Assembly (NCBI GenBank): GCA_020631735.1
Contig: CM036225.1
Coordinates: forward strand, 65,584,662 to 65,648,661
Source of the DNA: Saccharum officinarum
Taxonomy: Eukaryota > Streptophyta > Magnoliopsida > Poales > Poaceae
DNA length: 64,000 nucleotides
Reading direction: 5' to 3'
The translations under genes and the position numbers were made by a program. Position 1 is the stretch's first letter, and each line of letters starts with the position of its first letter. The notes below the pieces were generated by a model. That model was not told the origin of the DNA. It saw only the letters and a program-made list of their open reading frames with translations, and did not search any database. Below are positions 1 to 11,040 of the stretch, piece by piece.

Positions 1-246
1 TGGTCGTGGTGGGGGGCCCCGGCGGCCGCTTGCCGTCTACCTCCTCGTCGTCGGTGGTGAGCAGGTAGTCGGATGGTGCCCTTCTCGATGGTGATGAAGC
101 CAGAGGATGAGGAGTTGCCGTCGCCGCCGTCGTCGTCCGCAGCCTCAGCTGGGCCCTGATGCTGACGATTCATCGTCCGCAGCACTGGTGGGCAGCAGCC
201 GGTGAGGGGGAGGGGCAGCCTGAGGCAGCTGCGCAGCAGGCTGCAG

Positions 247-275
247 CCTGTCCCTGTCCCTGTCCCTGTCCCTGT
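247..275. repeat. TCCCTG hexamer microsatellite, with an inverted partner at 390-406
   Basis: Four perfect TCCCTG units lie at 251-274, preceded by a partial unit. The reverse complement (GGGACA units) occurs at 390-406, so the two tracts could pair as a hairpin with a loop of about 115 bases. The unit is a multiple of three, so length change would keep any reading frame. Confidence 0.85.
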
Positions 276-574
276 GGTGGTGACCAGCAGCCTGTGGTGC
301 AGGGTGAGAGAGAGCACGGCACCGGCGGCGGCTGTTGTAGCAGTGGTAGTACCGCCGAGGCCGAGCACGAAGCTGAGGACGCTGGGGGAGGGACAGGGAC
401 AGGGACGACGCAGCTGCTCTGCCAGGTCGAGAGTGACAATGGCAATAATACGAGCGGGGTCGTGCTGGTCGCTGCAGGTGGCGCGGCCATGGTGACCGTG
501 TCCGCGACGGCGTCGATGCTGTTGATGGGTGCGCAGTGCAGGAGGAGCACCTGATGGCGGAAGTTTGGTGCGGT

Positions 575-596
575 GCATTTGCATTTGCATTTGCAT
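575..596. repeat. GCATTT hexamer repeat (tandem ATTTGCAT octamers)
   Basis: Three full GCATTT units plus GCAT give overlapping ATTTGCAT octamers. A second short tandem, GATCT-type, lies at about 666-685. Both could be simple microsatellites or promoter elements of a gene running leftward; the sequence alone does not decide. Confidence 0.7.
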
Positions 597-1020
597 GGAA
601 AGAAGGAATTATATGGTGGATCGCGCCGCGCCGCGCCGGCCTTGGATTTGGGCGGCGGCGCAACATGATCTGATCTGATCTGATATAATTCTGATGCATC
701 GAGGAGAGGAATTAAAAGGAGCACGTGCTAGTTTAGTGGTACGTAGGTGGAGGAGCGAGACGTACGGACGATTGCACCGACCCTCCTCTCCTCCTGGGCT
801 CGATTGTTTATGGGCCGGGCCGGGAACGAACGAGAAGACCAAAGAGTGCGTCAAGTGAACGCATCCACCTGGACAGGACAAGCAAGCAAAGCGCAGGCAG
901 AGGCAGAGGCCGATTCCATCATTTGCGTTGCGTTGCGTTGCTTCAGCCCAGCCACTCCTCCAATCGCATCCAGTTGCCTCAAAATTCAAGGTTTTTCACT
1001 CTCTATCCATCCCATTAATT

Positions 1021-1170
1021 TTTAGACACGCATTAAATATAAGTAAAAAATAACTAATTACGCAAGACGAATCTTTTAAGCCTAGTCCATGATTGAATAA
1101 AGTTTGTCGAATACAAACGAATCTTTTCAGTCTAGTCCAGATTGCAAAAATTTGCAATCTAAATGAGGCC
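1021..1170. mobile_element. Relic of a common grass MITE in the upstream region of the tetraspanin gene
   Basis: The stretch carries the hallmark internal words of a very abundant grass MITE family: ATTAAATATAAGT, AAAATAACTAATTA, AGACGAATCTTTTAAGCCTA, CATGATTG and a terminal CTAAATGAGGCC that resembles the usual CTAAACAAGGCC end. The left terminal inverted repeat is not recognisable, so it is a partial or decayed copy. It ends about 100 bp before the start codon at 1272 and therefore sits in the leader or proximal promoter. The superfamily is not assigned. Confidence 0.6.
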
Positions 1171-1271
1171 GAAGACAAGAGAAATCCAGTTCCTATCCAA
1201 ACAAGAGAGAGAGATCCAGATCTGCTGCTGCTAGGGTAATCGGCGGCGAGGGACATCGATATCGAGATCCG

Positions 1272-4200
1272 ATGGCGCGTCGCCGGAGCAGAGAAGGCGG
1301 CCGGAGCCTGAGCCTGAGCCTGGGATGGCCTGCGTGCTGCCTCGGCTTCCTGCTCAAGCTGCTCGCCTTCCTCCAGGCCTTCGCCGCCGTCTCCGCCCTC
1401 CTCTACGCGGCATGGATGCTCTCGCGCTGGGCGCGCCACCACCAGCTCCACCTCAGCGACCTCCTAAGCCCGGGCCTCTGGTTCCCATCGCTCGTCATGG
1501 CGGCGGGGCTCTTCTACTGCCTCCTGCTCCTCGCGGGTTACCTGGCAGCCGAGCTCAACACCGGATGCTGCCTCTGCTTCGTACGTCTGCACTACTACAT
1601 ACACTTTCTTCTTTTCTCATTTTTATTTTCGGTTATTTATTTATTTATATTACTTTTGGATTTGGAAACTCCCCTCGACAGTACACCATCCCGGCCATGG
1701 CTATGATGCTGCTCGAAGCCGCTCTTGCCGCCCATCTCGCGCTCAACCAGCACTGGATTCAGGTTCTATTCATTCAATTTCTTTTTCTTTTTAACAAATC
1801 TCAATTCTTTTTTTTTTCTTACTTGCTCACTCCGTATATGTACTCTAATACTCATACTCATCATCAATCAGGACCTGCCAGAGGACCGCACGGGAGAGCT
1901 CCACAACTTACTCTCCTTCATCCATAATAACCTCGACCTATGCAAATGGGCTGCTCTTGCCATCTTCGCCACACAGGTCACCTCATCCCCTTCAATTATT
2001 CTCTTTCACCTAGATTCTTCCACTTTATTATTATATAATATAAGAGTATTCCTATTACCATCCATACTCACTAGTCAGTACTGAATGCATGCTCTTGTTG
2101 CATTCATTATATGTCAGCATGTTTTGTAATTACAAACCATCTTCTTTTACCATGTTTCATTCATCTTCAGGCACTCTCACTTCTCCTGGCTATGATTTTA
2201 CGGGCCATGCTGTCTGCCCGGACTGTGGACTACGACAGCGATGAAGACTTTGTGGTTATACGGAGGCCACTCCTGGTTGCCCAAGCTCCTGCACCTTACC
2301 TCCCTACCACCGTTGATACCAGAGGTGCCCGTCCTGACCTCTGGAGCTCAGCAATGAGACACAAGGTGACAACTGTCTCCCACTTCAACACTATCTTTTG
2401 GATTATATATACAACAGAAACAGGAATGAACTAACACCAGAGACACCGCAAGCTGAACATCACCTTCTCATCTAATATCGTCCCACCACACTGACTTGGA
2501 GAAGCTTGACGACTCTGGCTAATTCATTTCGCTTTATTGTTCCACGAGATACTATTTCCCCCCCTTGTGTAGACTATATATTAGAGGATACCTAACAACC
2601 AAATAATCCTTGAACATCGTGAAAGAGGCCAGCTCATCTCTAATCAAGTCAATAGATGTATGGAAACTAATATACTAGTAACCACATAATAATCTAACAG
2701 CTGTTGCACATGACATCTTAATCCTCATTTTCTTGACGTAGTTATAGTTGTCGGGCTTAGTTGTCCTGTGATAAACAACTTTGTTGATTTTCTATACAGT
2801 TCTGAGAGTTCTTTACCAACTAGATGTCTCAAGTTTGATGAGGAGTTTATAAATCATAGTTATATTCTGCTAGTTCTTTTTTTTTCTCAAGCAAAAGAAG
2901 TAGCTCCACTTCATTATCTATGATGGTTCACATTCAATTTATCCGCTCTTCAAATCTCTATATCTCCGAACTACAGAAGTTTCCTTATCATCCACCTTCA
3001 TTATTGACTAGATGTCTACCCTACTAGTCATTATTAGCATGGGGTACAAAATAAAAATAGAACCAGAAGTCAAGCTTGTCTTTGCAGTCAAAGTGCTCGT
3101 GCTTCTCTACAGGGCATCAGTTCATTGGTTTGTCTAACTCCATGACCATGTGCAATACTGCAATTTAAACACACTGACACACAGCACCACGATAGAGTGC
3201 ACCCATTGTAGAACTAGATCCGCACCTTCACAGGGCTGGGCAGATTCCTAGTGAGATATAGTAACATTTGAATAAAGGTGGGGGCAGATAGAATTTCATC
3301 GGTGGATGAAGTTTTACAATCACAGGGATGATTAAATAGCTGTTTTGGACACTGCTGATTTTCATCCTCTCCCTATCTTCCATCCCCCCTCTCCTTTTTG
3401 TGGTGGTTAGGCAGGGATGGCAGAGTGGGGAGGGAAGAACTCCGTCCCACACTCTCTCCCCCCCTTTTAAGCGAGCATACTCCCAGCTTCTTTTGCACAA
3501 GAATTTTATTGACGATTGGTCTGTGGATGCACTACTACTGTGACTTGTCGCGTGCAGTTTGTCATCATTCCCTTGGTGTTACTTTATCTGTGTTGGACTA
3601 TATATCCACTCTATCACTACAACAACAACAACAACAACATAGCCTTTTGTCCCAAGCAAGTTGGGGTAGGCTAGAGATGAAACCCAAAAGAGACGAGAAA
3701 CAGAGAGACACATAAAGGGACATAAAGGGCACAAGACAAAAGATGTCACGGTTCAGGCACGTTGATTGCTAATCTCCAAGCGCTCCTGTCCATAGCTAAA
3801 TCCTTGGGGATATTCCACTCCTTAAGATCTCTCTTAACGGACTCGTCCCAAGTTAATTTAGGTCGACCTCTACCGCTCTTTACATTATCGGCCCGCTTTA
3901 GAACTCCACTACGCACCGGCGCCTCAGGAGGCCTCCGTTGGACATGTCCAAACCATCTCAACCGATGTTGAATCAATTTCTCCTCAATTGGTGCCACCCC
4001 AACCCTATCTCGAATATCGTCGTTCCGTACTCTATCCCTCCTTGTGTGCCCACAACACCAACGCAACCAACGCAACATACGTATCCACTCTATCACTAGC
4101 CAATGAAAATGCTATGATGTCCAAAGATAATTTGTTAGATCTGAGGTGTTACACTCAATTTCTCTTTTCACGGGCTTCAGAAAATTATTGCTTGCTCGGA

Positions 4201-4337
4201 AAATGATTATCTTTCTCTATATCTATTCTGATGGACTAGTAACTAACTCACACATTTTTGCTGCCATCCAGTATGGCTTGAACACGAGCGACTACACCTA
4301 CAACACACTGGATGCAAATGCAGCACCGTCTCAGTGA
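1272..4337 (+). CDS. TOM2A: TOM2A-like tetraspanin (tobamovirus multiplication 2A homologue), 5 exons
   Basis: Exons are 1272-1580, 1682-1762, 1872-1976, 2171-2365 and 4272-4337. Every intron is GT-AG and phase 0, giving 251 residues. Four membrane segments lie at about 21-48, 72-94, 103-124 and 154-176, with a short second extracellular loop (DLPEDRTGEL). The cytosolic tail has YDSDEDF and ends near a RHKYGLNTSDYTYN motif. That tail and the GCCLCF and LSLLLAMILRAM segments match plant TOM2A/tetraspanin-18-type proteins; members are membrane proteins, and Arabidopsis TOM2A is a tonoplast host factor that interacts with TOM1. The ATG at 1272 is chosen because it precedes the basic N-terminus and TM1 and splices without a frame break. 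The N-terminus has a GAGCCT hexamer repeat (SLSLSL). Intron 4 is 1.9 kb and contains a LINE insertion. It is convergent with the downstream OGDH gene. Orthology to TOM2A rather than a paralogue is inferred. Confidence 0.88.
3603..4098 (-). mobile_element. 5'-truncated RTE-type LINE in intron 4, with 17-bp target duplication
   Basis: The insert 3620-4081 is flanked by the perfect 17-bp direct repeat TATCCACTCTATCACTA at 3603-3619 and 4082-4098. Its 3' end, read on the minus strand, ends in a TTG-repeat tail (ACAACAACA on the plus strand at 3619-3639), typical of plant RTE LINEs. The minus-strand reading frame (about 3746-4081) encodes the C-terminal part of an RTE reverse transcriptase protein: VAPIEEKLIQHRLRWFGHVQ followed by RGRPKLTWDE and an LAMDRSAWR segment. 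About 110 residues remain, with no RT catalytic core, so it cannot move by itself. It lies antisense to the host gene and the flanking exons splice normally. Confidence 0.9.
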
Positions 4338-5429
4338 GTGGAGCAGTCACAGAGACAGATGAAGGAAGCATGTGTTTATTCAAAGCACCTGGTATTATGT
4401 ACAGGTTCCTGGCCTGGCGTTCCTGGCGTATTGCTTGTAACCGTTTCCAATTGAATTGCACTTGGTTGATCTTGCGTTGCACTGTACCGTGTCACCTGTT
4501 GATATGTGTATATTTGTGGTTATGTGGGCGCTGTGCATATGTGGGGTTTTACGTTTTTGCATCATCGTGAACTGGCTTTTGGCCAAAAGTTGTTTGTCGA
4601 GCCTGGGGATGATATGCACTGCAGGCAAAGTTTTGTGTATTTTCCCCCCGGAAGAATACTGCAGGCAAAGTTCTGTAACCTTTGTGCATAATATCTATGA
4701 TTAAGGGTCAGAAGCTGAACTTTGTTACTCCTGTGTTGCCAGTTTGTCTGTCTTGCCAGTTTGTGTTGCCTGTTTAGCAAGTTTATCAGCTGCTTTTGTT
4801 TCCTTGTTGATCTCCCTTGTTTTATCATCTTGATTACCTAGTGTCTAATTCGTTGAGTGGTGGCAACAAATTCAGCCAGGGTCAATGGCCGGGCCAGTCA
4901 GTTGTTTGGTTGCCAACCAATGAGAACATTGACTTTGCGTCATGACTTACCATGAAACTCCATTGGAAATGTTTCGTTTCATGTATATATGTATGCTACG
5001 TTGAGCCTACGATGATGAAACGCGTCCACGTATCGAGGGTGTTCTATTATATCACCTTAAGGCAAATAGACATGGCACTCTTGGAACAATGAAATAAAAT
5101 TGACCACTGGGAACGGCCTAACTGCCATGCTTATCCTTACGAACACCAGACTGAGAGACATTACATGCACGAGAACACCACCCAAAAAAGCATCTTGCGA
5201 AGTGTGCAGCATCGGAAAAGCCAGAATGAAAAGCAGAGTTTGCAAAACAAAGGATTTATGGTTCTTACACCGCGTCATTGTTTCCAACGCAGAAAAGCCT
5301 CAAAACTGGAACTCGAAAAAAGCTCGTACAGGGCAAAACTTTAGAAAAACGCAGGTTTGGCATGTTGAGCCTCCTGCAAACAGGCAAGTCGGGGTCCTGT
5401 TATTTCGCATGTTGTTTTAAGATATAGCA
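4338..5429. other. Tail-to-tail intergenic/3' UTR interval between the tetraspanin and OGDH genes
   Basis: This interval holds the 3' UTRs of two convergent genes. No open frame here has protein-like composition, and I found no repeat or transposon end in it. Transcript ends cannot be placed with confidence from the sequence. Confidence 0.6.
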
Positions 5430-8400
5430 TCAGGGGAATTTGATCGGCTCTGGCTGCAGTGCCTTCTTCACTAGCTCTGACTGCTCCTGCACATGAACCG
5501 ACAGGAAGCCTGTTGCTGTAGCAGCTGAAGGTGCTCTGCCCACATACTTGATGTCTTCAAACGAACCCCGCCCAAGAGCCTTCATGGCAGTAAACAGCCG
5601 AGGACAGATGTAGCTGTATGCACCCATGTTCATGGGCTCCTCCTGGCACCACACAATCTCCGCATCTACATCGTTCAAACATGACAGTCAAGAACAGTTC
5701 ATAATGTGCTCAGAATAAACAGAGCTCCATAACATCTTTGATAATGGAAACTATCATTTAGGGAAAATATTAAAAACTAAAGGAAAACCTCACGTACTTG
5801 GGTATCTCTTAAGCTCTCTTTGGATAAGGTCATACGGGAATGGGCAAAGTTGCTCAACTCTGCAAATTGCAACATCACCACGCTCGGACTTCTTACGCTC
5901 TTCGTCAAGTTCATAGTAAACCTGCAATGCAACAAATTGTTCATATTGTCCCCAACCACTAATTTGTTTGATTTTATTCAGAAACAGGCATACTTACTTT
6001 CCCAGAACATAAGATAAGACGGTTGATACCCTCTTCGACTTGCTTGTGATCATTACGGTCCTTTATCAGTCGCTTGAAACGTGTTCCCTGCTTATCAAAT
6101 CCTAGATGGCCTTCAACATCATCAAACTCTGAAAGATTTGACTTGCAATCCTTGTGCCTAAGCAGGTTCTTAGGGGCTGTTACAATCAGTGGCTTCCGGA
6201 ACTCCCTATGTATCTACAGCCCCACCCCAACAGTAGGCAACAATAGAAAGAATATAACATGTGAGCAAACTACAAACCAAATGCTAGAATCAGAAAAACA
6301 AACTGCACAATAAGATAAGCTGACCTGCCGACGCAATAAATGAAAATAATTTGCAGGAGTTGTCACATTCACAACTTGCCAGTTACACTCTTGTATCTGC
6401 TTGCGAAGTGTTGGTTCCATCTCAGGTATGACAAAAGGATTATCATCACTCATCTGGCGCAAAACAATCATTATAGCAGTCTCAAGTAAGCAGTTAAACT
6501 CAAGTTCTAGTCTCCAGACAAGTAGAAGATCTGAATCATTACCAAAAGGAAATGAATTTACTGTACACTTGCATGACATGACTATTGATTGCTACACAAA
6601 AAAGAATTGTGCGGATGCATCAAAAGTTTAAAACTGCATCATTTCTTATCAAAATGGTTTCAAGAGAAAAACAAACATCTCACATTAGAGAATTTATAAT
6701 ACTGTAGACCCGCATGGGATGACTTTGCCAAACATGATTTGAATGGATGCACAAAAATTACATGGTTTCTTTCAAAATAGTTAGATAAAAAAACAACTAA
6801 AATATATAGAACAAGGATGCAAAAAAAGGACTGCTCAACACTGATGTGATGGCTGAACAACACCAATAACGAAAACATGGCTCCTGTGAATTACCTGAAG
6901 GAAGCGCTCCAAGCGGGCACTGGAATGCTCAGGACCTTGGCCATCATAACCATGAGGCAGCAGAACAACAAGGCCGGTTTGCCGCAACCATTTTGCCTCG
7001 CCACTGCTCAAAAACTGGTCAAACATCACTTGTGCACCATTGGCAAAATCGCCAAATTGTGCTTCCCAAAGAACCAATGAATTAGGGTTCTCCATGGAGT
7101 AACCCAATTCAAACCCAAGAACAGCAAACTCTGAAAGTGAACTGCAAACAGAGTAATACATAATATAAGGGGAAAAAAACTTCTCACTGAAATGACAGAT
7201 AAGAGATTTGGTACATCCATAAGCAAACTTACCTGTTGCTAACAGTAAACAGCTCCTCACTCTGATTCATTGCAACATGGTCAAGTGGACAGTACTTTGC
7301 TCCAGTTTCCTGATCATGCAGAACTGCATGCCGATGGCTGAAAGTTCCTCTTTCCACATCCTGTCCACTTAGCCTAACATGATTGCCTTCCACTATAAGT
7401 GTTGCAAAGGCCAGGGCTTCTGCAACAGCCCAATCAATTCCTTCACCACTCTCGATCATAGCTGCACGCAGGTCAAAAATCTTCTTCACTGCTCTGTGTG
7501 GTTTGAAGTTTTCAGGCAGTGTAGTAATTGCCTGTCCTACACGTTTCAGTATCTCGGGCTTCACCCTGCATAGAAGGCATTTTCAACATCTAATAGTTGA
7601 ACAGAAGACAATAAAGTGAAATCAACAGACAGTGTTCTTACCCAGTGTTGCGAACACGTGATATTTGCTCTGGTGACTTAAAGCCAGTCCAGTAAGCTGA
7701 GAGCCAATCCCTCTTGTTGGGAACATAGTCTTTGCTCTTTGCAAACTCTTCATTCAAGATTCGGTTCACCTTGTCATGGATCCTCTGGACATCTTCTTTT
7801 GAGACTTCACCCGTTCCAAGCAGTTTCTGTTCATAAAGCTTCAATGAGCTGGGATGGTTCTTAATGACCTGTCACAGATAATGCTCATCAGGGTCCAGCA
7901 ATGCGCTAAGCATATTCAGAATGGAGGGGGAAAGGGAGAGAGAACAGGATCAGAGGCTTTATTTCTTTTGTAAGTTCTATACAACCAACTTAATTAGCTT
8001 TCCTCCAAGAAACAGCATAAGAATTTGGACAATGAGTTAACAGAAACATATGCGCAAGCACAGCCAGCTTATAAAAATATAGAGTGAACAAGAGCTGCAA
8101 ATGTATCAAGTGCCAACTTATGGGAAAATGGTAAAATAACATACAAAAAACAATATTGAACCAGTAGTAGTAGGGTTACCTGATACATCTTTGGCTGTGT
8201 GAAGGAGGGTTCATCGATTTCGTTGTGCCCGAAACGGCGGTAGCAAATCAGATCGACCACCACATCAGAGTGAAAAGTCTGGCGCCACTCAGCTGCAAGC
8301 TCACAAACACGAACAACGGCCTCTAAATCGTCGCCGTTTACATGGAATATAGGAACATTCAGGGCTTTGGCGACATCAGTGCAGTACTGGGAGGACCTGC

Positions 8401-9715
8401 CAGCTCTTGGATCAGTCGTGAAGGCAACTTGGTTATTGACAACAATATGAATGGTTCCACCAGTAGTGTAGTTTGGGAGGGCACTTAGATGGAGCGTCTC
8501 ATAGACGACACCCTGGCCAGCAAAGCTTCCATCTCCATGGATCAGAATACCCATGTTCTTTGTCCTGTGAGCATCATTGGAGTAGAACTGCTTAGCGCGT
8601 GTCTTGCCAATGACAACAGGATCAACGGCTTCCAGATGGCTGGGATTGGCGACCAAGGACAAGTGGATCCTGTTGCCGCCTCGAGTTGGGCGATCATAGG
8701 AGGTACCCAGGTGGTACTTGACATCACCGGTTCCGGTGTAGAGACCGTCCTCACCTTCAACAGGCCTTGTGCCGCCAGTGAACTCGCTGAATATCTGAGA
8801 CAGTGGCTTGCGAACAACATTACCAAGGACATTGAGCCTTCCCCTATGCGGCATGCCGATGACAATGTTCTCAACGCCGAGGTCAGCGGCCCTATCGAAC
8901 ATCTCCTTCATGCCAGGAATGAGTGTCTCGCCACCCTCAAGGCCAAACCTCTTGGCGGTGGCCCACTTGGTGGCTAGGAAGTTCTCGAACTGGGTGCTCC
9001 AGATAAGCCTGTCAAGCATGACGAGGCGGCGGTCCTTGTTGTATTCCTTGGGCTTGGCGGTCTCGATCTTTTCCCTGAGCCAGTTGCACTTGTCCCTGTC
9101 GGGGATGTGCATGTACTCGTAGCCGATGGGTCCACAGTATGCCTGCTGGAGCTTGCTGAGGATCTCACGGAGGGTGAGGACGGGGCGGTTCTCGGAGAGG
9201 AAACCGGACATCCTCCAGACGCCGAGGAAGAACTCCCTGTCGAGGTCAGCGTCTGTGAAGCCGTAGAGGCCGAGGTGGAGGTCTTCGGGGACGGCTCTGT
9301 CGTCGAGGCCGAGGGGGTCGAGCTTGGCCATCATGTGGCCGTTGACTTGGTAGGCCCTGCCGAGGAGGAGGAGCTGCATGCTCTCCTGGATGGTCTGGCC
9401 GGAGACGCCGGCGGAGGGAGAGGCCTGGGCGACGAAGTTGCGGAAGAAGTTGTCCCATGACTCGTCGACGGAGGAAGGGTCGGCCTCCCAGGCCCGCTGG
9501 AGCTCCTCGAGGTAGACGCTGCTGGTGCCGTCGAGGAAGCTGTCAGAGAGGCGCGAGAGCGGGACGGCCCGGGGCACGGGGGCGGCGGAGCGGGGCCGCA
9601 GAGCGGTGGAGTGGAAGCCGCGGCCGCATCGGGTGGCGGCTGGCGATGCGCGGCTGGCGAGGCTGCGGCGGAGGGCAAGGCGGGCAGCGCCCGAGGCGGC
9701 GCGGAACCACGTCAT
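5430..9715 (-). CDS. 2-oxoglutarate dehydrogenase E1 component, mitochondrial, 8 exons
   Basis: Exons in transcript order are 9715-8180, 7868-7642, 7565-7233, 7141-6895, 6453-6325, 6213-5998, 5921-5798 and 5665-5430. All introns are GT-AG and the joined frame gives 1015 residues, the usual length for plant E1o. The enzyme decarboxylates 2-oxoglutarate with thiamine diphosphate in the mitochondrial matrix as part of the TCA-cycle complex. Visible features are an Arg/Ala/Ser-rich presequence (about 1-45), the E1o N-terminal helix motif ([18 protein letters not shown], 60-77), [14 protein letters not shown] with His290, the ThDP/Mg site GDGSFAGQG (394-402) through NN (427-428), and [14 protein letters not shown] (495-508). 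The C-terminal transketolase-like part has [20 protein letters not shown] start at MTWFRAAS; an in-frame ATG 27 codons upstream gives a Pro/Ser-rich extension unlike other plant homologues. The large first exon is GC-rich; later exons are much less so, a common grass pattern. Confidence 0.95.
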
Positions 9716-10070
9716 CCCCCTCCCTCTTTCCTTGCCTTGAGGAGAAGAAGGCCGACGTGACGAAGGTGGCGCCCGAGGAGAAGACGGCGAGGACACCGGA
9801 TAGATCCGGCGCGCGAGCGGTCGGAGCCCGAGCTGCAGCGGCGGGAACGGCGGGGTGGCGACTTATGTTAGGGAGGGAATGTAAATCACCTTGGATCGGA
9901 TCCGCGGCAAACCTAACAGGAGGAGGGAAACGGATTCCTCGCCGCCGCCGCCGCCGCCGGCGACTTATGTTAGGGAAAGGGACAGGTGCAGGGACGAGGA
10001 TGAACAGGGGGAAACAAGAACTGAACGGAATACGACTTTTTATTCGATCGGATTTGGTTTGGTTTGATGA
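9716..10070 (-). promoter_or_regulatory. Leader/proximal promoter of the OGDH gene with an 18-bp direct repeat
   Basis: The GC-rich stretch upstream of the start codon contains the direct repeat GGCGACTTATGTTAGGGA at 9857-9874 and 9959-9976, 102 bp apart. A GCC trinucleotide run (six units, 9941-9958) abuts the second copy. These look like leader duplications. No TATA box is convincing and the transcription start is not placed. Confidence 0.45.
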
Positions 10071-10096
10071 GAAAGAAAGAAAGAAAGAAAAAAAAA
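10071..10096. repeat. GAAA microsatellite running into poly-A
   Basis: Five GAAA units at 10071-10090 are followed by an A run. On the minus strand this is a pyrimidine-rich tract upstream of the OGDH gene. Confidence 0.85.
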
Positions 10097-10366
10097 GTGA
10101 GATGAGAGAATACGATGGACGGCCGGCCGGAAGCCCTCGCTCGCCTTCCTTCCCCTTCTCTTTCCATTTGGGTTTATTTATTATTAGTATTTTTTTAGGG
10201 AAATTTATTAATAGTTTATTATATTATTATTAACTACTCTTTATTTGACTTTTATATGGGGTGGGTCTCAAGCCCTCGCCCTATCTTCCTTAGCCGTCTC
10301 TATCCTACCTTATTTTTGGGACTGACTCCGTATTTTGTTGCTCGTTGTCTTTCACATTTTCAACCA

Positions 10367-10620
10367 TGGGTGTGTTTAGTTCCGCGAAAAGGTGTAAAAA
10401 AAGTACTGTAGCACGTTTTGGCTTTATTTGGTAAATAGTGTCCAACCATTGACTAATTAGGTTCAAAACGTTCGTCTCGCAAAGTACAACCAAGCTGTAC
10501 AATTAGTTTTTTTTTTTTTTATCAACATTTAGTACTCCATGCATGTATCGCAAGTTTGATGTGACGGAGAATTTTTTGTTTGCACAGTACTTTTTTTTTT
10601 TAGGAAGTAAACACAGCCCA
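10367..10620. mobile_element. MITE with imperfect terminal inverted repeats
   Basis: The left end TGGGTGTGTTTAGTTCC (10367-10383) matches the reverse complement of the right end GGAAGTAAACACAGCCCA (10603-10620), apart from a one-base gap and one substitution. The body carries words of the abundant grass MITE family: GTACTGTAGCACGTTTTGG, CATTGACTAATTAGG, TTCGTCTCGCAAAGT, CATGCATG and GTGACGGAGAAT. Length is about 254 bp and there is no coding capacity. I could not confirm a target-site duplication, so the superfamily is left open. Confidence 0.7.
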
Positions 10621-11040
10621 GGATAGAAACCAAGGCAGTGTAGCAGAGGAAGAAAGACGACGAGGACCAAAGCAAAAGCAAGACCAAACTTGAAATTCAC
10701 CCAGATCAGAAGCAAAAGAACAAGATGCAACGCAGGTAAACAATCAAAGCAGTCCACCCCAAAAGCACCTTCATCTGAAATTTTTTTTTTTTTTTTGGCA
10801 TAGATCAACATCTAATTTGGTACAAATCACTAATAGAACAAAAACATTACAATTTTGAAAACACAGGCATCAACATATGCAGGTTCATCGCATCCAATTG
10901 GGTCACCACGAAGGGATCCAAACACAGGCATCAACGTTACAAAAGCAAGGTAAAAAAAAAATCCTAGCTCACCCTTATATACAGATATGCAGATTGACCG
11001 AAACCTAGAACACAATCTCTACAGCTAAAAAGACTCAAAT
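10621..11040. other. Non-coding spacer with a short direct repeat
   Basis: No gene is seen. Poly-T runs and a 14-bp direct repeat (ACACAGGCATCAAC, near 10861 and 10921) are the only structures. Confidence 0.5.

Larger units (their letters stand above)
1..724. other. GC-rich, low-complexity segment at window edge; possible 5' part of an unidentified minus-strand gene
   Basis: The segment is very GC-rich and stays open in several frames on both strands, so open length is no evidence of coding here. On the minus strand one frame reads a hydrophobic stretch (FVLGLGGTTTATTAAAGAVL) and then an acidic, Ser-rich part. This could be the start of a membrane protein that continues off the left edge, but that frame has no clear start codon. 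I do not recognise a family. Hexamer and pentamer repeats (TCCCTG, GCATTT, GATCT) add to the low complexity. From 725 to 1018 I see nothing beyond likely intergenic or promoter sequence, including a short GCGTT repeat near 924-940. Confidence 0.25.

Noticed and set aside
145..724. Several overlapping open frames of 97-184 codons on both strands
   Set aside because: High GC and hexamer repeats keep frames open by chance; none has a recognisable domain and they exclude one another.
9716..9796. 27-codon N-terminal extension of OGDH from the upstream in-frame ATG
   Set aside because: The Pro/Ser-rich extension is unlike plant homologues, which begin near the [12 protein letters not shown] start; the downstream ATG gives a normal mitochondrial presequence.
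8489..10233. Plus-strand open frames of 100-258 codons over the OGDH first exon and leader
   Set aside because: They are antisense shadows of the GC-rich OGDH exon 1 and its leader; composition is Arg/Gly-rich with no domain.
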